64,000 nt of DNA from Lachnospiraceae bacterium. Its GTDB lineage: Bacteria; Bacillota; Clostridia; Lachnospirales; Lachnospiraceae. Made by a program: the position numbers and the translations under genes. The notes under the pieces are model-generated. The model had not been told where the DNA came from and did no database searches. It was given only the letters and a program-made list of their open reading frames with translations. The stretch is taken from contig JAFZNO010000093.1 in NCBI GenBank assembly GCA_017552985.1, positions 1 to 64,000 on the forward strand, given 5' to 3'. Each line of letters opens with the position of its first letter. Position 1 is the stretch's first letter. Below are positions 25,408-32,771 of the stretch, piece after piece.

Positions 25408-27204
25408 TCATTTGTCAAAACTGTCAAATGCCTGCTCCAGATCCGCGATCAAATCCTTCGTATCCTCAATACCCGCAGATAATCTCAACACGCGCTCCGT
25501 GATGCCGTTGGCAAGTCTTACTTCCTCCGGCACGTCCGCATGTGTCTGCGTCGTCGGATAGGTGAGCAGCGTCTCCACGCCGCCTAAGCTCTCCGCAAAA
25601 GGAATCAGCTTTGTATTCTTCAATACGTGATGCGCCAGTTCCTTGCTCTCCAACTCAAAGGTCAGCATGGAACCAAATCCGCTGGCCTGCGACTTACAGA
25701 TCTCATGCGCTTCCGTCCCGGGAATTCCAGGGTAATAGACCTTCTTTACCTCAGGCCTCTGCAGAAGCCAGTTAGCGATTGCCTTTGCATTCGCCTGCGC
25801 TTTCTCCATGCGAAGCGGCAAGGTCTTGATGCCGCGCAGGATGAGCCAGCTGTCAAACGGCGCCAAACCCGATCCCACCGTTTTGATGAGGAATCTCATC
25901 CGCTCCGAGATCTCCTGCGATTTCGTTACGATAAAGCCTGCCAGGGTGTCATTATGTCCGCCAAGGAATTTCGTGCCGCTGTGGATCACGACGTCCGCTC
26001 CCAGTTCCAAAGGTTTCTGGAAATAGGGAGACAAGAAGGTATTGTCCACGATCAGCAGTAAGCCGTAACGCTTTGCGATCTCCGCTGCCTTCCTTACGTC
26101 CGTCACGTTCATCATGGGATTCGTCGGCGTTTCGATAAAGATGGCCTTCGTATTCTCCTTGACGAATGCCTCCAGATTCTCCTTGCTGCAATTTACGTGA
26201 GAGAAAGTGATCCCGTTCTTCACGCATACGTTGCGGAACAAGCGGATGCTGCCGCCATAAAGGTCTGCATCTGCAATGATATGGTCTCCAGGCTTAAAAA
26301 TCTCCATCAGCGCCGTGATGGCTGCCATGCCGGTGCTGAATGCCAGCGCGTCAATTCCGCCCTCCAAGGCTGCCACCACCTTTTCCACCTGCGCCCTGGT
26401 TGGATTCTGCAATCTACCGTAATCAAAGCCCGTGCTCTTGCCAACCTCAGGATGCTCAAAGGTAGCCGATTGATAAATGGGGAAGCTGATGGCACCAGTG
26501 ACGTCAGCCACGGGACGCTCCTTGTTTCCGTATACGCACTTCGTTGCGAAGCCAAAGCCCTTATCCGCGCCCGCAACGCTTCCGGTGCTCCCTGCCGCTT
26601 CCGCCGCGCTATTGACCGGCACACTTACCTTCGTCAAATCTTCCGCCGCGCTCCCGGCCTGCTCCCGTACTCTCTCTTCGCCAGCCTTAAGCGCCGCCTC
26701 ATCCAAGTACTTTTCCACGAGCACGCAAGTAAAGTTTGGATGAAATCCCGCCGGTCTGACGGGCTTTTCGCCCTCTTCCTTCTTCCGCGGCGCGTCATAG
26801 GCATGGGCGGAAACCTCTGGGTTATAAACGTAACCACACTTTTCGTAAAAGCCCTGCGCCCTGTCCTGGCTGGAAATAACAATGTGCGAAATGCCTTTCT
26901 CAGCGATCCACTGCTCTGCCGCCTCGATCATCACGCGGCCATAGCCACCCTTTTGCTTTTCGCGGACCGTGCAGACGCGTTCGATCTTCGCCACGTCCTT
27001 TTTGGGATAAGCGATGCGAAGTCCGGAAACGGGCTTATGATCCTCCACCACGAGAATTCCCTGAAAGTCTTCCGTTCCCTTATCACCGTTAAATTCCATT
27101 TCTACCGGAATTCCCTGCCCCACGCAAAATGCGTCCGTCCTGATATAATTATATGCATGCAACTGCCAAATTGGAGAATCTCCCGTCACTCTGTAAACTT
27201 CCAT
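25408..27204 (-). CDS. GNAT acetyltransferase fused to cystathionine synthase/lyase
   Basis: 598-residue two-domain protein. Residues 1-~165 form a GNAT N-acetyltransferase domain: acetyl-CoA loop VREKQKGGYGRVMIEAAE and C-terminal strand RAQGFYEKCGYVY. An Ala/Gly-rich linker (~170-215, NSAAEAAGSTGSVAGA) leads to a complete Cys/Met-metabolism PLP domain (~220-598) with Lys412 in HSGTKFLGGHND and the DYGRLQNPTRAQVEK substrate motif, matching cystathionine gamma-synthase/beta-lyase. One ORF without a frameshift, so a true fusion. The GNAT may acetylate an amino-acid thioether or homoserine-like substrate; this is inference. AAGGAG ribosome binding site. Confidence 0.88.
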   Translation of the reverse strand: MEVYRVTGDSPIWQLHAYNYIRTDAFCVGQGIPVEMEFNGDKGTEDFQGILVVEDHKPVSGLRIAYPKKDVAKIERVCTVREKQKGGYGRVMIEAAEQWIAEKGISHIVISSQDRAQGFYEKCGYVYNPEVSAHAYDAPRKKEEGEKPVRPAGFHPNFTCVLVEKYLDEAALKAGEERVREQAGSAAEDLTKVSVPVNSAAEAAGSTGSVAGADKGFGFATKCVYGNKERPVADVTGAISFPIYQSATFEHPEVGKSTGFDYGRLQNPTRAQVEKVVAALEGGIDALAFSTGMAAITALMEIFKPGDHIIADADLYGGSIRLFRNVCVKNGITFSHVNCSKENLEAFVKENTKAIFIETPTNPMMNVTDVRKAAEIAKRYGLLLIVDNTFLSPYFQKPLELGADVVIHSGTKFLGGHNDTLAGFIVTKSQEISERMRFLIKTVGSGLAPFDSWLILRGIKTLPLRMEKAQANAKAIANWLLQRPEVKKVYYPGIPGTEAHEICKSQASGFGSMLTFELESKELAHHVLKNTKLIPFAESLGGVETLLTYPTTQTHADVPEEVRLANGITERVLRLSAGIEDTKDLIADLEQAFDSFDK

Positions 27205-27277
27205 CTTACGTCTCCTTTACGTCATCTATCAGCTTGCGTTCTCCGCACGCCTCTTCAGCTTTATAATCCTTGCGTCA

Positions 27278-28426
27278 CTAAAGACTCGTCATCAATCTCA
27301 GCGTCAGTTCAGCGGATCTCGTAAGCTCCGCCGCCGTCGTATACTCATCCGTACCATGACTGTTCTCCATGGCATTTGCAATGACGATGGTATCCACTCC
27401 GCCTTCATTTAACCTGTTAGCATCGCTTCCTCCGTACGTCGTTATCGTCTCCGGATGCTCCAGCGTCGTCACCTCCTTTGCCGCCGCAAGAAAGCGTTTG
27501 ACGACGTTCTTTCTTTTCGAAATGCCGTAGGACCTTATGTGTTCCGTCAATCCAAACTCTATCGCTCCGCCGTATTTCTTGGCTGCCTTTTCAAAGATTT
27601 CCCTGATCAGGTCTGCCTCGCAGAGTGCTCTCTCATGCTCTAGGCATCGGATTTCCCCTTCGATCCAAATCTCTTCGGGAACAATGTTTCTTCCGCTTCC
27701 GCCGCTGATCGTTCCAAAGTTTACCGTGAGATTTTCATAGACCCGTCCGGTCCTGATATTGGCCAAGGCATCCGCTGCAATGCTAAGTGCATTAATACCC
27801 TTCTCTGGATTAAATCCCGCGTGCGCTGCCCTGCCCTTCACCCCAATCTTTAGGGAGAGGATGGAAGGTGCCGCCGTCGCTGCCGTCCCGACAGGCCCCG
27901 TCAAATCCAGCACGTAGCCTTCCTTTGCCTTAATTTTCTTGTAATCCAGGAACCTGCTGCCGCTGCAGTAGGGTTCCTCCGCCACCGTAAAAAGAATTTC
28001 CAGGTCGGGATGGGGAAGCTTCTTTTCCTTGATGACCGTCAGGGCTTCTATAATGGAGACCAGCCCGGAAACGTCATCCGCGCCGAGCACCGTATTCCCT
28101 GCGGAAGTGATCCTCCCGTCATCATGAAGGATCGCTTTCTTTCCAGTCCCTGGATTTACCGTATCCATATGGGAGGAGAAAAGGATCGGATCACCAGTTC
28201 CTTTTAAGTATGCATAGAGATTCGACGCAGTCTTGGTTCTGGACGCATCTTCTTCCAATAGCTTACGTTTTGCGTCATCTTCCTCCACGCTAAGCCCCAG
28301 GCTCTCCAGCTTTTCCTTCAGATAGTTTGCGATCTCTTCTTCCTGATAAGAAGGGGCGTCGAAGGAGGTCAGTTTGAAGAATTCCTCTAGGATCCGATCC
28401 TTGTTTACGCTTACTTTATTTGCCAT
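27278..28426 (-). CDS. M20-family metallopeptidase (PepT-like)
   Basis: 382-residue M20 zinc peptidase related to peptidase T. Metal and catalytic residues: SSHMDTV (His and Asp), LGADDVSG (bridging Asp) and VAEEPYCSG (catalytic Glu pair), then the dimerisation domain with GRAAHAGFNPEKGINA, and the C-terminal metal His in NAMENSHGTDEY. In the context of an amino-acid importer and PLP lyases it may release cysteine from small peptides or from N-acylated cysteine. GAGAGGAAG ribosome binding site; 33 nt after the ABC ATPase. Confidence 0.85.
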   Translation of the reverse strand: MANKVSVNKDRILEEFFKLTSFDAPSYQEEEIANYLKEKLESLGLSVEEDDAKRKLLEEDASRTKTASNLYAYLKGTGDPILFSSHMDTVNPGTGKKAILHDDGRITSAGNTVLGADDVSGLVSIIEALTVIKEKKLPHPDLEILFTVAEEPYCSGSRFLDYKKIKAKEGYVLDLTGPVGTAATAAPSILSLKIGVKGRAAHAGFNPEKGINALSIAADALANIRTGRVYENLTVNFGTISGGSGRNIVPEEIWIEGEIRCLEHERALCEADLIREIFEKAAKKYGGAIEFGLTEHIRSYGISKRKNVVKRFLAAAKEVTTLEHPETITTYGGSDANRLNEGGVDTIVIANAMENSHGTDEYTTAAELTRSAELTLRLMTSL

Positions 28427-28459
28427 TCACTTCACTTCCTCTCTAGGGACTCATCTGAT

Positions 28460-29242
28460 TTAGATCACGTATTCCGGTTCCTCCAGAAGACTCATCTTCC
28501 TTAAGAAATCCCTTGTCCGCTCTTGTTTGGGAGCCGTAAACACTTCCTTGGGCGTGCCGTCCTCCACGATCTTTCCGTGGTCCAGGAAAATGCATCTGGT
28601 GGCAACCTTACGGATAAATGCCATCTCATGGGATACCAAGATCATGGTATGTCCCTCTTCTGCGAGTTGCTTGATCGTCTCCAGCACCTCACCCACAAGC
28701 TCTGGATCCAGCGCGGACGTTGGCTCATCCATCAAGATCAGGTCCGGCTTCATTGCCAGTACTCTGGCGATGGCAACGCGCTGCTGCTGACCGCCGGAAA
28801 GATGTTTGGGATAATGGTTGGCCCACTGCGTCATGCCCACTCTGTCCAGTTCCTTCAGCGCGATCTCTCTCGCCTCTTCCTTGCTCTTTTTCTGTACGGT
28901 GATCAGTCCTTCCATTACATTTTCCAGCGCCGTCTTCTTTTGAAACAGGTTAAATCTCTGGAAGACCATGCCGGTTCTCTGGCGAAGCTGCGTCACGTTC
29001 TTCAGGTTTGACTTCTTCGCATTAGACAGATCGATCTGACTCTCCCCGATCTCAATGGATCCGCTCTCCGGAACCTCCAGTTGGTTGATGCAGCGAAGAA
29101 GCGTAGATTTTCCGGTGCCAGACGGTCCGATCACGCCCAACACGTCGCCCTCGTTGATGGTAAGGTCAATGCCATCCAAAACAACGTTATTGTTGAATTT
29201 CTTTTTCAGATCCTTTATGACAAACCTCTGTTTTTCTGCCAT
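28460..29242 (-). CDS. Polar amino-acid ABC transporter, ATP-binding subunit (probable cystine importer)
   Basis: 260-residue ABC ATPase of the PAAT family (GlnQ/TcyC/TcyN type). Walker A GPSGTGKST at ~37-45, Q-loop, signature LSGGQQQR, Walker B LILMDEPTSALDPE, H-loop SHEMAF. Overlaps the permease gene by 28 nt with GGGAGGTG before the ATG. Substrate is inferred as cystine or cysteine from the neighbouring sulfur enzymes and the poly-Cys attenuator; related systems also carry other polar amino acids. Confidence 0.9.
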   Translation of the reverse strand: MAEKQRFVIKDLKKKFNNNVVLDGIDLTINEGDVLGVIGPSGTGKSTLLRCINQLEVPESGSIEIGESQIDLSNAKKSNLKNVTQLRQRTGMVFQRFNLFQKKTALENVMEGLITVQKKSKEEAREIALKELDRVGMTQWANHYPKHLSGGQQQRVAIARVLAMKPDLILMDEPTSALDPELVGEVLETIKQLAEEGHTMILVSHEMAFIRKVATRCIFLDHGKIVEDGTPKEVFTAPKQERTRDFLRKMSLLEEPEYVI

Positions 29243-30048
29243 GCCAATTCACCTCCCAGCCTCTTATGGTTTGCGGCATATGCCTTTGCCTTGGATTTGG
29301 GGCTCCTAAGGCTTTCCAACTCCTCCGGACTGATCTGTTCCACCTGCTCCGGAATGGAAATCTTCTTTTCCACAAATTTCAAAATCTTTTCGAATAGAAT
29401 CGTGATCGCCCAGTAAATGATCGCCAGGGATACGTAAACCTCAAAGTATCTGTAATTTCTGCCGGACAAAATCTTTCCTTCCGCCGTCATCTCCACCACC
29501 GCACAGGTGAATGCAAGTGACGTTCCCTTGATGGCGTTGATAAAGGAATTTCCAAGGGACGGAAGTGCCACGGAGAGTGCTTCCGGGATAATGATCCTTC
29601 GGAGGGACTGCCATCCCGTCATGCCAATGGCTGCCGCCGCCTCATGCTGTCCCTTGTCTACGGAGAGAAGCGCTGCCCGGAACACCTCCGCGTCAAAGGC
29701 TGACTGGTTAAAGCCAAGCGCCAAAACCGCATATACAAAGCCCGGGATCGCAGCCACCTTTAGGTCGCTCCCCGTCTGCTGGTTGATATACTTTAACAGC
29801 ATCGGCACGCCAAAGTAAGCAATGTATAACTGCACCAGCACGGGCGTGCCGCGCACCAGCGATACGTAAAAGGTTGCCAGCTTATCCAGCACCTTCACCT
29901 TCTTGATCTTGATGATGGCGATCAAAAGTCCCAAGAGCATTCCAAATACCGTGGAAGCGATCGCCAATTCCATGGTGATCGGGAGATATTTCAGCAGATC
30001 CGGGATCTGGGTGAATACTAACTTAAAATCGAATATTTTTCCTGTCAT
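29215..30048 (-). CDS. Polar amino-acid ABC transporter, permease subunit
   Basis: 277-residue HisMQ-type permease with about five membrane segments and the EAA motif EVFRAALLSVDKGQHEAAAA that docks the ATPase. LVRGTPVLVQLYIAYFG is a typical PAAT permease signature. The C-terminal ~35 residues (KFVEKKISIPEQVEQISPEE onward) form a hydrophilic tail beyond the usual end. GGAGGGAGTG ribosome binding site; overlaps the ATPase gene. Confidence 0.9.
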   Translation of the reverse strand: MTGKIFDFKLVFTQIPDLLKYLPITMELAIASTVFGMLLGLLIAIIKIKKVKVLDKLATFYVSLVRGTPVLVQLYIAYFGVPMLLKYINQQTGSDLKVAAIPGFVYAVLALGFNQSAFDAEVFRAALLSVDKGQHEAAAAIGMTGWQSLRRIIIPEALSVALPSLGNSFINAIKGTSLAFTCAVVEMTAEGKILSGRNYRYFEVYVSLAIIYWAITILFEKILKFVEKKISIPEQVEQISPEELESLRSPKSKAKAYAANHKRLGGELAWQKNRGLS

Positions 30049-30094
30049 TTTCTCACTCCCTCCTTTGCGTTTTCCGCAAGTCAGATATTGGAAA

Positions 30095-30116
30095 GGGCGG
30101 CACTTCTTGGCCGCCC
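30095..30116 (-). terminator. Intercistronic hairpin between binding-protein and permease genes
   Basis: GGGCGGC / GCCGCCC stem with an 8-nt loop followed by TTTCC on the minus strand, 12 nt after the binding-protein stop. Weak tail suggests partial termination or 3-prime protection, giving more binding protein than permease as in many importers. Confidence 0.6.
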
Positions 30117-30128
30117 GTATTCAAAGCT

Positions 30129-31052
30129 TTAGTTGATGGTGCTTTCAAAATCCTCTGCCGCAGGAGTCGTGGTGTATCCAAAATACTGCTCAGACAGCTT
30201 CTCGAGGGTGCCGTCCTGATAGAGTTCCTTGATCGCCACGTTAATGTCATCGCGGAGCTTCTTGCCCTTCTCGTCCTTTGCGTAGAGATAGTAGGTGTTT
30301 ACGGTAGGCAGAATGTCTGCAAGTGCCTCTTCTTCAAGCGTTACCTTCTTGATTCCCTGGAACTGATACTCCTCAAAGTACGCAGAGATCATCGGACCGT
30401 CGTCGAGCGTAAAGTCTGCCGCGCCGTCTGCCACCTGCTGGTATCTAACGACAACGCCTGCATCGGAATAGATCAGCTTGATCTGCTCATCCGGATGCTC
30501 CTCATTCCACTGCTCGAGAGCCGCAGTATCGCCGCCGGATGCGCCAACGATCACGGAATATCCTCTTGCCGCCGCGTCATGCAGATCCTTTAAGGGCTCG
30601 TCATTCTCTCTCTGTACGAAAGCCTTGTCCGTGATCTTATAAGGATAGGAGAAGTAATAGGATTCGCCTCTCTGCTCGCGCCATACCCAGTTGCCTACGG
30701 TAACGTCATAGAGTCCGGAGAGAACGCCGGTAAGACCGTCCGTTGCGGAAACGTACTCTGCTTCATACTGAGGAAGTCTGTCGATCGCCTCCTTGAATAC
30801 GGCATAGTCGAAGCCATCCGGCGTGCCGTCCTCATTTACGTAAAGGTAGGGTGCGGGACCCTGGCTTACGTGAACCTTGATCTTAGTTACTTCTGCGTTG
30901 CCGGCGGCTTCACCTGCGGCCGAGCTCTCCGTCTTCTGCTCCGCCCCTGCCGCACTGGCCTTGGGGGCGGCATTGCCGCATCCCGCAAGGGTACCACTCA
31001 ATAAAGAAACACTAAATGCTGCTGCCAATATGCTCAAAATTTTCTTTTTCAT
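30129..31052 (-). CDS. Amino-acid ABC transporter substrate-binding lipoprotein
   Basis: 307-residue SBP_bac_3 lipoprotein. Signal peptide KKKILSILAAAFSVSLLSG with lipobox LAGC, then an Ala/Ser/Glu-rich linker, then a bilobal periplasmic-type domain (PYLYVNEDGTPDGFDYAVFK, VGASGGDTAALEQWNEEHPD, DGPMISAYF). Start ATG at 31052 is chosen because AGGAGG lies eight nt upstream; an in-frame ATG six nt earlier is too close to it. Ligand presumed cystine or cysteine from context. Confidence 0.88.
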   Translation of the reverse strand: MKKKILSILAAAFSVSLLSGTLAGCGNAAPKASAAGAEQKTESSAAGEAAGNAEVTKIKVHVSQGPAPYLYVNEDGTPDGFDYAVFKEAIDRLPQYEAEYVSATDGLTGVLSGLYDVTVGNWVWREQRGESYYFSYPYKITDKAFVQRENDEPLKDLHDAAARGYSVIVGASGGDTAALEQWNEEHPDEQIKLIYSDAGVVVRYQQVADGAADFTLDDGPMISAYFEEYQFQGIKKVTLEEEALADILPTVNTYYLYAKDEKGKKLRDDINVAIKELYQDGTLEKLSEQYFGYTTTPAAEDFESTIN

Positions 31053-31079
31053 AATCATTTCCTCCTATGATCGCTCGTC

Positions 31080-32312
31080 TTATTTGTTGCTCAAAAGTCC
31101 CTTTAAGGGATTTACGGTTACGTCAAAATCAGGTCTGTAATTAGTGGGCTCTCTGTCCTCCCAAGAAGGAGAATTCCAGATGGTCTTGGAAATCTCGGAC
31201 TGATAATCCTCAGGAGTCTCTCCTGCAGGATGCTTTAAGAACAGGTTCTCAGGATCTGCGGAAAGCTTTGCTCTCTCATGATCGGTCTTCCAAAGCTCCT
31301 CGAAGGGAATCAGGGGCACGATGCGCTCCTCATAACCCTTGAAGAATCCCTTGCCACCGCCAATGCCGCGGCCCTCGCGGAAGAAGGTATACTTTGCAAA
31401 CTGAGGGATGGAATAAAGCTCTCTGATATATCCCCAAATGTTCTTGTACTCCGTGATCCTCTTCTTCATGGGACCAATGGATCTAAAGTATCCGGTCTCC
31501 CATCTCACCAGGGATACGTAAGCCCGGATGTCAGAATCCGTTACGTAATCGCCGAAGATGAAACGATTGGTCTCCAGTCTCTTGTCCAGCTTCTCAAGGG
31601 AATCAAAGAAATCTTCGTAGCCCTCGTTGTATGCTTCCCATGACACACCAAACGCCATGCGGTAATGACCGTTATTGATATGAGGGAAGAGCCAGTCATT
31701 GAACTCATCGATCTCTTTTCTGTACTTCTTGGGATACAGGTCCGGTGCGTCCACTGGCTGGAACTTTCTGAACTGTACCTCAATGTAGTTGGATAATCTG
31801 TGGTAATCATTGTTGACTGCCTTCTTTTCAACAACGTCTACGAAAGTCGGCGTCGTTGCGCGTCCCTTGTAATCGGGATTTGCATTCTTATAAAATTCAG
31901 AGAGGAAGTGAACTCCCGTGATGGGATCCTTGTAATCCTTCTGGTCTGCGAAGCCATGACCATATTTGTTGGTCTCGCCGGAATGGCTCGTGGTCTGGTC
32001 TGCGATCACGTCCTGCAGTCCCAACAGATCTCTTGCGATCACGGGGCGGTTGGACCAGTTGCATCCGTGTGCCCAATAAATGGCGAAGCGATTTGCCTCT
32101 GCCTTGTGCTCGCCCTCCTTGTCACCGAAGGGAACGATGAAGGAGTTGGGCTGGCGTACGAAAACGCCTCTCTCATTGGTCTCATCCTTCTGCTCGTTCG
32201 GTCTGGGTGCCAGGCCTCCTGCCTCTGCCGCGAACTTCTCGGCAAGTTCATCCGTATAATCCGTTTTTACGTCCTGTGCTTTATGAAAACTTAAACTGCA
32301 ACTATTTCCCAT
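31080..32312 (-). CDS. Xi-class glutathione S-transferase-like reductase (glutathionyl-hydroquinone reductase family)
   Basis: 410-residue protein of the ECM4/YqjG family. The active-site segment reads HGCNWSNRPVIARDLLG, aligning the nucleophilic Cys with the CPWAHR motif of glutathionyl-hydroquinone reductases. TTPTFVDVVEKK and the C-terminal helical domain (FNDWLFPHINNGHYRMAFGV, EKLDKRLETNRFIFGDYVTD) follow. Such enzymes reductively remove glutathione or other thiols from conjugates. Most Clostridia make no glutathione, so the thiol here may be cysteine or another. ATG at 32312 has AAGGAG upstream; longer readings would extend through the attenuator terminator. First gene of the sulfur operon. 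Confidence 0.85.
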   Translation of the reverse strand: MGNSCSLSFHKAQDVKTDYTDELAEKFAAEAGGLAPRPNEQKDETNERGVFVRQPNSFIVPFGDKEGEHKAEANRFAIYWAHGCNWSNRPVIARDLLGLQDVIADQTTSHSGETNKYGHGFADQKDYKDPITGVHFLSEFYKNANPDYKGRATTPTFVDVVEKKAVNNDYHRLSNYIEVQFRKFQPVDAPDLYPKKYRKEIDEFNDWLFPHINNGHYRMAFGVSWEAYNEGYEDFFDSLEKLDKRLETNRFIFGDYVTDSDIRAYVSLVRWETGYFRSIGPMKKRITEYKNIWGYIRELYSIPQFAKYTFFREGRGIGGGKGFFKGYEERIVPLIPFEELWKTDHERAKLSADPENLFLKHPAGETPEDYQSEISKTIWNSPSWEDREPTNYRPDFDVTVNPLKGLLSNK

Positions 32313-32396
32313 GGTTTTGATCTCCTTTTCGATTTTGATTGTTATGTTAGAAAACATAAAACCGATTGCTTCGTGCTTCGCACTCTCGCATTTTGG

Positions 32397-32436
32397 CAAT
32401 AAAAATAGCAGCTCACGTTCCGTGAAACTGCCTGCT
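32397..32436 (-). terminator. Attenuator terminator ahead of the cystine operon
   Basis: On the minus strand GCAG-TT-TCACG, loop GAA, CGTGA-G-CTGC forms a bulged stem (TCACG/CGTGA plus GCAG/CTGC) followed by TATTTTTATT. It lies ~90 nt before the first gene and shares bases with the alternative helix at 32420-32461. Confidence 0.75.
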
Positions 32437-32461
32437 GATCGCATTGCTTATTGTTTCATGG
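32420..32461 (-). promoter_or_regulatory. Antiterminator pairing ahead of the cystine operon
   Basis: CCATGAAAC (32453-32461) can pair with GTTTCACGG (32420-32428), 8 of 9 positions. It removes the TCACG arm from the terminator. CCATGAAAC starts 5 nt after the stop codon of the poly-Cys leader ORF, so a ribosome that completes the ORF covers it, whereas one stalled in the Cys run leaves it free. Confidence 0.7.
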
Positions 32462-32466
32462 ATACT

Positions 32467-32520
32467 CTAAGTAAACTGTATGAACCTACGCATCATGCAG
32501 CAACAGCAACACATCATCAT
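32467..32520 (-). CDS. Poly-cysteine leader peptide of the cystine operon
   Basis: 17-residue ORF reading MMMCCCCCMMRRFIQFT: five consecutive Cys codons (TGT TGC TGT TGC TGC, 32497-32511). AAAGGAG lies six nt before the first ATG. The frame is open further upstream, with an in-frame ATG (MTRAELRVKENT...) that has its own AAAGGAG, so the peptide could be 29 residues or more; the Cys run and stop codon are the same. The stop TAG (32467-32469) lies directly before the antiterminator arm. As in trp/his-type leaders, supply of the charged tRNA, here Cys-tRNA, would decide between read-through and termination. Confidence 0.8.
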   Translation of the reverse strand: MMMCCCCCMMRRFIQFT

Positions 32521-32635
32521 CGTATTCTCCTTTACTCTTAATTCTGCTCTAGTCATCGCCATTGCTCCTTTCTCCATGTTCTCTTTCATGGCTTTCATTT
32601 ATTTCGTGCGACGTATCGTCGCTTGCGATGAATTG

Positions 32636-32663
32636 ATCATAATACTTTGCAAGCGAATTGTAA
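32636..32663 (-). promoter_or_regulatory. Promoter of the cystine operon
   Basis: TTTACA (32658-32663), 16-nt spacer, TATGAT (32636-32641) on the minus strand, giving a ~315-nt leader that contains the poly-Cys ORF and the attenuator. Confidence 0.6.
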
Positions 32664-32685
32664 ATTACGTGACTTCTATCGCTCG

Positions 32686-32702
32686 TGATAAACTATGGTT
32701 AT
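32686..32702. promoter_or_regulatory. Candidate LysR-type operator
   Basis: GATAAACTATGGTTATC: perfect arms GATAA/TTATC around 7 nt, the T-N11-A form bound by LysR regulators. It lies 23 nt upstream of the -35 box of the cystine operon and just downstream of the lysR gene, so activation of the operon by that LysR protein is plausible. Confidence 0.5.
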
Positions 32703-32717
32703 CGCGCAAGTCAAAAC

Positions 32718-32749
32718 AAAACCCCATTGACAAACGTGCCAATGGGGTT
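32718..32749 (-). terminator. Intrinsic terminator after lysR
   Basis: AAACCCCATTG / CAATGGGGTTT, 11-bp perfect stem with a 10-nt loop, followed on the minus strand by TTGTTTTG. Confidence 0.85.
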
Positions 32750-32771
32750 TACTTTCAACGCATTGCGAAGC

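Noticed and set aside
30095-30116. Full terminator splitting the cystine operon
   Set aside because: Stem is good but the U-tract is only TTT; typical partial hairpin behind a binding-protein gene.
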